The translations under genes and the position numbers were made by a program. Positions 30,475 to 36,706 of a stretch of DNA of 64,000 nucleotides are shown one piece after another. The DNA is from Vibrio hannami. GTDB lineage: Bacteria; Pseudomonadota; Gammaproteobacteria; Enterobacterales; Vibrionaceae. Within the stretch, counting starts at the first letter, position 1, and the number at the start of each line of letters is the position of its first letter. The stretch spans positions 682,001 through 746,000 of the forward strand of contig NZ_JARQZP010000007.1 in the NCBI RefSeq assembly GCF_029589055.1. Reading direction: 5' to 3'. A model generated the notes under the pieces. The model did no database searches. It was not told where the DNA came from and saw only the letters and a program-made list of their open reading frames with translations.

Positions 30475-30526
30475 GATGTCTTCTTAAAATCTATTCACTA
30501 ATGATCATTTGAGATGTATGCAGCGA

Positions 30527-30922
30527 TTAATTATCGAGGACCAAAAATGGTCCCTTTACCTGAAGCTGGCTGTGCTGCTGTACCAATTTGCGAATTTGTT
30601 GTTCTGAGGTCACTACCCCGGCTGGAAGCTTTTTCAACACTTGCGCCAAAGGTATCCTCCCACCTGCTTTCTGCAACAACTCAATAAGGTGCGAAGAAAT
30701 ATCCGGTGTGACGTTGTAATCTGCGCCTGGATAATTAATCTCGTTGTCGACTCGCAATGAAGCAAGCCACAGCCTAACTTGAGCTTGACTGAAGTTTAGT
30801 GCGCGCCATAGTTCTTGCTGCTCATCAAAGATAACTTCAGCCGTTTTCGGCTCCGCTCTTAACTGTACTAACAGCTGGCTTAGCTTTGCCTTCTGAATCT
30901 CTTGGTCCACTGAGAGCCTCAC
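30527..30922 (-). CDS. small operon protein, winged-helix-like C-terminus
   Basis: A 131-aa protein. The GTG start overlaps the preceding stop (GTGA, 30919-30922), so it is translationally coupled to the HTH gene. The N-terminal half is helical and charged. The C-terminal half (about 74-131, SHLIELLQKAGGRIPL and onwards) has a helix-helix-strand pattern like a winged helix. I know no family name. It ends 52 bp before the methylase ATG, the only sizeable gap in the front part of the operon. A regulatory or DNA-binding role for methylase expression is inferred. Confidence 0.65.
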   Translation of the reverse strand: MRLSVDQEIQKAKLSQLLVQLRAEPKTAEVIFDEQQELWRALNFSQAQVRLWLASLRVDNEINYPGADYNVTPDISSHLIELLQKAGGRIPLAQVLKKLPAGVVTSEQQIRKLVQQHSQLQVKGPFLVLDN

Positions 30923-31101
30923 CGATCAGTTTGTTGGATTTGCGTATTAATCCATGCATCTAAGTCTTCACGCTTGAAGCGCCAAGAACCACCGACTTTA
31001 AAGCCCGGTAGCTTGCCTTCGCTTGCTAATCTATATGCTGTTTTTTCGGCCAACTTTAGGTAAGCAGCCACCTCTTTCAAGGTTAAAATTTGGTCTACCA
31101 T
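30919..31101 (-). CDS. excisionase-family helix-turn-helix protein
   Basis: A 60-aa DNA-binding protein of the HTH_17/excisionase type: LTLKEVAAYLKL, AEKTAYRLASEG, LPGFKVGGSWRFKREDLDAW is the family signature spread over residues 6-50. It is first of the 12-gene operon and ends in a four-base overlap with the next gene. It may autoregulate the operon, since a TTGATA/TATCAA inverted repeat lies about 170 bp upstream. Alternatively it could be a DNA-targeting cofactor. ATG at 31101 has only a weak ribosome site. Confidence 0.85.
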   Translation of the reverse strand: MVDQILTLKEVAAYLKLAEKTAYRLASEGKLPGFKVGGSWRFKREDLDAWINTQIQQTDR

Positions 31102-31267
31102 TCAGAGTGTTATCTCATGTTGGTTTTGTTCATCAGAATTGATAGTGAGAGAATATGGGAAAATTGGGGAATGAACAATCATTAAACTCGTATAGTTTGT
31201 CGGTCTGGTTACTTGATACACGAATCTGTGATTTCAAGTTGGTAGCTGGGTTATATATACGCATAAA

Positions 31268-31284
31268 TTGATAATATGTATCAA
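31268..31284. promoter_or_regulatory. candidate operator upstream of the defence operon
   Basis: A perfect inverted repeat, TTGATA then five bases then TATCAA, about 170 bp before the operon's first start codon, in an AT-rich stretch that could hold a promoter (TTGATA on the minus strand, then TATATA 19 bases on). The rest of 31102-31421 shows nothing that I can name. Confidence 0.35.
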
Positions 31285-31421
31285 TGTCTGGTTGATTCAG
31301 GTTCGTCTTTCTTTATTCGGTTTGCATTTTTTCTTTAGTAAAAGCATAGGGTCTACATCGATCTGAGCCAAGGAAACCTGCTAATCTAACGCAACAAGTG
31401 TTTTTAAGGCGTTTTTTAAGG

Positions 31422-31619
31422 TCACCTTCGAGAAAAAAGGTGGCTCAGCGTACTTGAACTTCGATACAATTTCACGTGAACAAACTCGTTCCCATTTCTT
31501 ATAAGATCGCAGTGTTCCAGCTTATCGTAAGGACCACCGATCTTTATGTTCTTCTTATCCATTAGGCAGAAGGAGCTATCACTCTCCACTACAAAAAACA
31601 ACAAGGACAGGCACCTCAA
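31422..31619 (-). pseudogene. remnant of a DUF6119 (TIGR04141) protein
   Basis: The 65-codon frame ends in CLMDKKNIKIGG, LEHCDLIRNGNEFVHVK and SSTLSHLF, which parallels the conserved part of DUF6119 proteins (IEFCDL, FIHVKRYGGSSVLSHLF, from memory). The full family protein is several hundred residues; both ends are missing here. The family is scattered and often found in defence islands. It is probably decayed cargo, and any expression would give only a fragment. Confidence 0.5.
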
Positions 31620-31644
31620 ACATACCTACTGTATTTCGAATATC

Positions 31645-32052
31645 TCAGTCGTGTGGTGTATTACCTTGATAGAGGATGTCTTCATCTGCGATAGGTCTTC
31701 CTTTGGCTGTCAACACTCGGGTTCTGTTGAACCAAACCTCTTCAGGAGTCATTCTGTGCCAAATAACAATATCTTCATCACATCGGTGTGCGTCCCAAAA
31801 ACTACACTTGAAAGGTCCTAATATGACCTTTTCTTCATTCGAGGGAGTGCTGAAATAGGTAGGCTCCCCAATTTCATGAGCTAAGCATACGAAGGGGCCT
31901 ATATAATCAGGTAAATCAAGGTCAAGGTTATCGAGTAACTTTCCGCATGAAGCAGGAGATTCAGTCCGGATGACGAACCCCAATGCTTCCTCTTCATACT
32001 TCTCGTCTATATCGAACTCTTTGGCACACATATATGCGATATATAGTTTCAT
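31645..32052 (-). CDS. hypothetical 135-aa protein
   Basis: I do not recognise this protein. It has a strong ribosome site (AAGGAG five bases before ATG), so expression is likely. It is acidic, soluble and lacks a signal peptide. Features are a D/E-rich start, CSFWDAHR in the middle and an ending with LTAKGRPIADEDILY. It looks like a small immunity-like or cytosolic cargo protein, but nothing supports a specific function. The gene is alone, between a DUF6119 remnant and the truncated helicase gene. Confidence 0.65.
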   Translation of the reverse strand: MKLYIAYMCAKEFDIDEKYEEEALGFVIRTESPASCGKLLDNLDLDLPDYIGPFVCLAHEIGEPTYFSTPSNEEKVILGPFKCSFWDAHRCDEDIVIWHRMTPEEVWFNRTRVLTAKGRPIADEDILYQGNTPHD

Positions 32053-32189
32053 TGAATGCTCCTTATTATTTGTTTAGCTCTTAGCCCCATTTTGAAACCA
32101 ATGTTAACGTATGTTTAACCCCAATCCAGTTGAGTTAAACTACGATTAGTAAGGATTTACACTGCAATGTAGTATGGGTGCCCGCTTTA

Positions 32190-33836
32190 TCAGTGACTGT
32201 CCTTGGTGATGTTGATTGTGCTATTGCAACTCCGCTGAGCTCCTTTCCGGTAGTTCGTGCAGCCCCAGAATGTGCCATATCTACCTTGTCGTAGTTTCAT
32301 TTCACCACCGCATTTTTTGCATAGCGGACGGATATCTCCACATTCTTCATTAATGCATACCTGATAGCCTGGTTGGATGGTACTACTCATCGTGCTACCA
32401 CATTGATCACAAGGGCGCTCTTTGTGCTTGCACCTTGGGAAATGAGAACAAGATAAAAAGTGTCCATATGGCCCTCGACGCTCTTTGAGTATTCCCGCTT
32501 TACATTTACTGCACGAGATCTGTTCAAACAGCTTTTGAACATAAGTAATTTCACCAAACTCACCAGTTTCTATCGGATATTTGTCTCGCAGTAGCTCTAT
32601 CACAAACTCACTGGCGTCGGTCATGTCTGCTAACAGGTAAGCCCTGTGTTTCGCACGAGTAATAGCTACGTAAAACAGACGTCTTTCTTCGGCAAACTCA
32701 AAATTATCGCCTTGAGGGAGTAGGGCATCAACCAGTGGGGGAGTGACTTTTTGTGAAGGAAAACCGTTCTTTCCTGTTATTAAGCCAGTTACGACGACAT
32801 AATCTGCTTCTTTGCCTTTAGATGCGTGAAATGACAGTGTTTTGATATCAAGCGTAGGATATCGAGCGCTCAGCTTTTGCAACTCGAACCTGTCGGGTAG
32901 TTGAAACCAGAATCTAGCCAGCAAATACACTGTATTCTGTTTTGATTTCCCGGATACCTTGACTCTGCTCACAATAGCATTAAGCGCTTTGTCTAATGGT
33001 GTACTTCCAGGTTCGTTCTTGCCTTGCCTTAAAATCGACACTGCGGGCTTGTGTACCTTGACCAGAGATTGGATGTTCTTCTTAAGTTGTACCGGGTTTC
33101 GAGTAACAAATTTAGTAGCGACATCGCCTATCGAGCTATTAAATCGAAATGTCATATCGAGTGCAGTGGTAGAAGTGGGACCAAAATAATCGGTAAAATT
33201 GGTCGTTAGTTGAACGTCCGCACCACTAAATCGATAAATTGCCTGCCAGTCGTCACCAACACAAAAGAGAGAGGAGCCGGGGAGCGAGTCTCGAAGCGCT
33301 TTTACTAATCTCGCTCTTGGCTCTGATATATCCTGAAATTCATCAACCAGTAGGTACTTCCATGGAGAGATAAACTGGCCAGTTTGAACATATTGAAGGG
33401 CCTTACCGATCATGTCATTAAAATCAATGACACCTTGATCTTGAAGGTATCGTTCATAACGGTAATACAGTGGATAAAGTAACCCTAAAGCTTTTTCAGT
33501 TTGTTTAGGGTCTGGTGAGTTTTGAATGATATTGTCTACACGAGTACTATCCAGGCACGCTGCTTTATACATATCAACTAAAGCACCAAAAATCTTCGCA
33601 AGTTCGGTAACTTGTCCCAGATCTTTTAAGCTAGAAAGCATTTCTTCATCAGGTATAGGATTTAGCTGCACATCGTTGGCAAATAACTGATCTTGTAAAG
33701 AGTCTGTCAGTTGACCATTTCTATGCTGAAAATAAAACAGTTCGATATAACCAGTTTCGTGCTGCTTATGTACTTCTCGCTTCCACTCCATCGATTGCCA
33801 AACAGACGAGCCAAAAAGTTTGTATTGAAATGCCAC
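32190..33836 (-). CDS. N-terminally truncated superfamily 1 helicase (DNA helicase IV-like) with zinc fingers
   Basis: A 548-aa frame from GTG at 33836. It contains SF1 motif II LLVDEFQDI, motif III GDDWQAIYRFSGA, TMTFRFN-type motif IV region, SFHASKGKEAD and motif VI VAITRAKH, then two to three topoisomerase-type Cys4 fingers (CSKCKAG, CDQCGST, CKKCGGE). The family's N-terminal part with Walker A (GxGKT) is absent: the frame begins where domain 1B of HelD-like helicases normally starts, and an in-frame TAA lies 18 bases upstream. Without Walker A it cannot hydrolyse ATP. It is probably a 5'-truncated pseudogene, or less likely a repurposed DNA-binding protein. Confidence 0.8.
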   Translation of the reverse strand: MAFQYKLFGSSVWQSMEWKREVHKQHETGYIELFYFQHRNGQLTDSLQDQLFANDVQLNPIPDEEMLSSLKDLGQVTELAKIFGALVDMYKAACLDSTRVDNIIQNSPDPKQTEKALGLLYPLYYRYERYLQDQGVIDFNDMIGKALQYVQTGQFISPWKYLLVDEFQDISEPRARLVKALRDSLPGSSLFCVGDDWQAIYRFSGADVQLTTNFTDYFGPTSTTALDMTFRFNSSIGDVATKFVTRNPVQLKKNIQSLVKVHKPAVSILRQGKNEPGSTPLDKALNAIVSRVKVSGKSKQNTVYLLARFWFQLPDRFELQKLSARYPTLDIKTLSFHASKGKEADYVVVTGLITGKNGFPSQKVTPPLVDALLPQGDNFEFAEERRLFYVAITRAKHRAYLLADMTDASEFVIELLRDKYPIETGEFGEITYVQKLFEQISCSKCKAGILKERRGPYGHFLSCSHFPRCKHKERPCDQCGSTMSSTIQPGYQVCINEECGDIRPLCKKCGGEMKLRQGRYGTFWGCTNYRKGAQRSCNSTINITKDSH

Positions 33837-34334
33837 TGCAGCATGTATGCCTTACTTAGTCAGAATGAAGAGACTTCACGATAGAAGTCTTGTTGCTTAT
33901 GGAAGTGTAGGCATTAATCAACAAATTTCGGTGATTCGAATCGCAACTTTAGCGATAAAGTAAATATATAAATTCGTCTTATAATTCATCTGAATGTGCA
34001 GCTGGTTATGCAGTAAAACACTGAATTTATATGTCTGGTGTTTAGCCCGAATACTACTGGTTTTTTCTAGTCATCGGATAGAAGAACTGTTCCATTGTCA
34101 TCAAAAGAGATAAATTTTCGGTCAAACACTTTACCTAGGTTAGCCAGCAGCCTATGCGACAATTGGTGCCAAGGAACTACTGAAGGCATACCTGAAAACT
34201 TTATGTATTAAGTAATTGAAGCGTTTAGAAGCTTATTACCTTGATTGTTAAAAGATTAGAAGGACTAAGAACAAGAAAGCAATTACAATGCACATTGTTT
34301 AGCGAGCTATCAACTCATTTTTAAGTACAAAGAA
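33837..34334. other. 498-bp gap between truncated helicase and sugar cluster
   Basis: No intact gene. It holds a short minus-strand frame resembling the end of an HNH endonuclease (34067-34189, separate entry). The rest is AT-rich and shows nothing recognisable. The expected helicase N-terminus is not found here in any frame that I could read. Confidence 0.5.
34067..34189 (-). pseudogene. possible remnant of an HNH endonuclease C-terminus
   Basis: A 40-codon frame (ATG at 34189) ends RLLANLGKVFDRKFISFDD then NGTVLLSDD. This matches the spacing of the HNH_2-type C-terminus (LLLRADLHRLFDRG, I-x-DDDGRVLLS, from memory), but the His-rich catalytic part upstream is missing. It is too short to be a working enzyme, and the similarity is by eye only. 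Confidence 0.35.
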
Positions 34335-34985
34335 ATGCCTAATATCATTTTAACATCAGGCTTACGTTCCGCGTTTATAAACCTAAAGCGAGAATTCATT
34401 TTTGCACTTCGGCACTATACAGGTGTTCGAATGGCAAAAGAGTACCAAAATCAGATGCAACTTAAGCTTAATATCGGATGTGGGAAAAAGCCGAAACTAG
34501 GGTGGGTCAATATTGACCTTAAACCTTCGGCAGACTTGACCCTGGATGCACGTGAGCCTCTCCCTTTTTCTGATAACTCATGTAGTGCTATTTATTCAGA
34601 GCACTTTTTAGAGCATCTTGAGTACCCTAAACAGACATATTTTTTTCTTAAAGAGTGCTTTCGCGTTTTAGAGCCAGGAGGAGAGTTTAGTGTCGCGGTA
34701 CCTGATACTGAATGGCCTATCGCTGAATACCTTGGTACCCGAAATGATGGTTATTTTGACATTGCGAAGAAGCAGTGGCACCCCGAATGGTGCGTAACTC
34801 GGATGGAGCATATTAATCAGCATTTTCGAGAGTATCATGACCACAAGTTTGCCTACGATTTTGAGACATTGGAGCATGTTCTTTATAAAGCTGGGTTTTC
34901 AGTCGTTCGCCAGCGCGAATACGATCCGCAATTGGATTGTCCCGTGAGGCGGACAGGTACACTATACGCTAGAGCATCAAAGTAA
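34335..34985 (+). CDS. SAM-dependent methyltransferase (class I)
   Basis: A 216-aa frame. The SAM-binding strand LKLNIGCGKKPKLGWVNIDL, then LDAREPLPF, SEHFLEHL and FRVLEPGGEF are the usual class I motifs of sugar- or glycan-cluster methyltransferases. The frame opens at 34335 with no good ribosome site. Relatives begin right at the KLNIGCG strand, so ATG at 34431 (MAKEYQ) is another possible start. It is first of three plus-strand genes with a radical SAM protein and a putative glycosyltransferase. The target is probably a saccharide or a modified metabolite. Confidence 0.75.
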   Translation: MPNIILTSGLRSAFINLKREFIFALRHYTGVRMAKEYQNQMQLKLNIGCGKKPKLGWVNIDLKPSADLTLDAREPLPFSDNSCSAIYSEHFLEHLEYPKQTYFFLKECFRVLEPGGEFSVAVPDTEWPIAEYLGTRNDGYFDIAKKQWHPEWCVTRMEHINQHFREYHDHKFAYDFETLEHVLYKAGFSVVRQREYDPQLDCPVRRTGTLYARASK

Positions 34986-35027
34986 TTCCTAAATCAATTA
35001 AAACAAAAAGTTAAAGGGGAGTTGGTA

Positions 35028-35906
35028 GTGTTAAGTACCAATAAAGAGCCGTTTACCTATTCACATGATTACCCAAAAAGATGGTTTCGTTTAGCCAAGT
35101 TGTGGTTTCACCTAAAGGCATTGTGGCGATGGTTTCGTGTTCAAAAGCCAGTAACTAGACTGATGGGGTATCAGTATCAGGTTGCCGATGACCTGATAGA
35201 AATAGATATAACTTATCAATGTAACTTGAAGTGCAATAACTGTAACCGCTCATCAGCTCAAGCTCCGGATAAAACTCATATCGGGTTGGACTATATATCT
35301 CAGTTTGTTGAAGATAGTCTGAGCGAGGGTCGGCGTTGGAGGAAAATCCGCGTTTTAGGTGGAGAGCCAACATTACACCCCCAGCTAAGTGAAATTCTAG
35401 CTGAGTTATACCGGCTCAAACAGACTCAGCCTGACTTATCCATTCAGTTAGTGACTAATGGGTATGGCCGCCGCGTAAATAAGGTGTTATCAGAGCTTCC
35501 AAGATGGTTGTATATCGAAAATTCAACTAAAACAGACTCAGTTCAACCAGATTTTGGCCCTTTTAACTTGGCACCGGTTGATAGCTGGTATCACAGATTT
35601 AGTGATTTTTCTAATGGCTGTGATATTGCGCGTACTTGTGGCTTGGGTCTTACCCCTCGAGGTTATTATCCTTGCGCGGTTGCTGGAGGTATCGATCGAG
35701 TCTTAAACCAAAAAAATGGTCGGCAGCGCATACCTGCATGTGATGATGAGATGCGTGACCTCATGAAAAATGCTTGTGGGTTATGTGGCCGATTTCGAGA
35801 TGGGCATTACGTACCACCTAAATTACGTCCTAAAATATTAGAGCAATATACTTCAAACACATGGGCAAAGATTTATCAGGAGTGGGAGTCTGATAGAAAT
35901 CAGTAG
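35028..35906 (+). CDS. radical SAM protein with SPASM-like C-terminal cysteines
   Basis: A 292-aa enzyme. The Fe-S motif CNLKCNNC (CX3CX2C) lies near residue 68, followed by RVLGGEPTLHP. C-terminal cysteines (CDIARTCG, YYPCAV, CGLCGRF) suggest extra Fe-S ligands of SPASM/twitch type. GTG at 35028 sits six bases after GGGGAG; the longer frame from TTG at 35022 would begin directly on that site. It lies 42 bp after the methyltransferase gene and ends 29 bp before the next. Radical SAM enzymes in glycan clusters often epimerise or modify sugars or peptides, and the exact reaction is unknown. Confidence 0.8.
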   Translation: MLSTNKEPFTYSHDYPKRWFRLAKLWFHLKALWRWFRVQKPVTRLMGYQYQVADDLIEIDITYQCNLKCNNCNRSSAQAPDKTHIGLDYISQFVEDSLSEGRRWRKIRVLGGEPTLHPQLSEILAELYRLKQTQPDLSIQLVTNGYGRRVNKVLSELPRWLYIENSTKTDSVQPDFGPFNLAPVDSWYHRFSDFSNGCDIARTCGLGLTPRGYYPCAVAGGIDRVLNQKNGRQRIPACDDEMRDLMKNACGLCGRFRDGHYVPPKLRPKILEQYTSNTWAKIYQEWESDRNQ

Positions 35907-35935
35907 TGCTATTTCGGTATGAATGAGGGGTTTAA

Positions 35936-36706
35936 GTGGACATATGGCATATTGTCGGCAATGGTCCGGGTGAACAGGTAGTCGGAGAAAATGAAAGAGT
36001 TATCAGGTTTAATCAGCCTTTAACCCTTAATGCAGGTACGAACCTGACCATTACTAATAGTAAGGTGGCGGGCCTTAAGAACGGTTTTCTTGTTCAAGGC
36101 GAACTACCAGATGAACAGTTTATTGAAAGATTAGAAATTAACAGCAAGAAGTTAGAGCCCCTGCTTGGGTGCAAGCCTTCACTGGGTATACTCACCATTA
36201 AGACGATGCTTGAATACGACGTCGTGGTAAATGTTAGTTGTATGGCTTTGTTGCCCTCATTGGAAAGACCAAAAGGATACCCTGAGAACAAAGCAATACC
36301 AGCGGCTTATCACAACTGGTTGGCAGAGAGACAGCTTGCGTTACTTTGGATAGACAAGCTCTGTTGGCCAGAATTTCTATTGCAGGCCCCGGTTCAAAAT
36401 GGGGCTAGTACAACTATCACAATGGACTGTTTTCACCTGCTGAAACAACTGCCAAGTTTATCTCGAAAAGAAGCGAGTCAACTGTGGGAAAAGCTATCTA
36501 AGGTTAGCTATCACACGTGGCTCGAGCAGGCCGATGGCTTCAGTCTAAAGACTGTCGAACCATTGTTCTACATTCCAAGAGACAGGCATATTTCTCCAAA
36601 CTGGTGGATGTATGACAACCAAGTGTCTGTCCATGTCAATCACCTTCAAAAGATTCTGGCTCTCGTTCAACAAGCTTATATTTTCTCGAAGAGAGTGAAG
36701 GCATAG
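35936..36706 (+). CDS. putative glycosyltransferase, GT29-sialyltransferase-like N-terminus
   Basis: A 256-aa protein from GTG at 35936. The N-terminus IWHIVGNGPGEQV followed by ENERVIRFNQP resembles the nucleotide-sugar motif of GT29-like enzymes (VVGNG, then RFN), seen by eye. The remainder is not diagnostic. It is last of the three plus-strand sugar genes. Its final 71 bp overlap the end of the convergent 1017-aa glycosyltransferase gene on the minus strand, so both coding ends are constrained. Assignment is tentative. Confidence 0.5.
   Translation: MDIWHIVGNGPGEQVVGENERVIRFNQPLTLNAGTNLTITNSKVAGLKNGFLVQGELPDEQFIERLEINSKKLEPLLGCKPSLGILTIKTMLEYDVVVNVSCMALLPSLERPKGYPENKAIPAAYHNWLAERQLALLWIDKLCWPEFLLQAPVQNGASTTITMDCFHLLKQLPSLSRKEASQLWEKLSKVSYHTWLEQADGFSLKTVEPLFYIPRDRHISPNWWMYDNQVSVHVNHLQKILALVQQAYIFSKRVKA

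Noticed and set aside
10010..31101. Assignment as BREX/Pgl
   Set aside because: Kinase, methylase and a large ATPase fit, but no PglZ-type alkaline-phosphatase protein or BrxL/PglX layout is seen, and an S subunit and HerA are present instead.
10010..31101. Assignment as an ordinary type I restriction system
   Set aside because: HsdM- and HsdS-like genes exist, but no HsdR with helicase and nuclease domains is found in the window.
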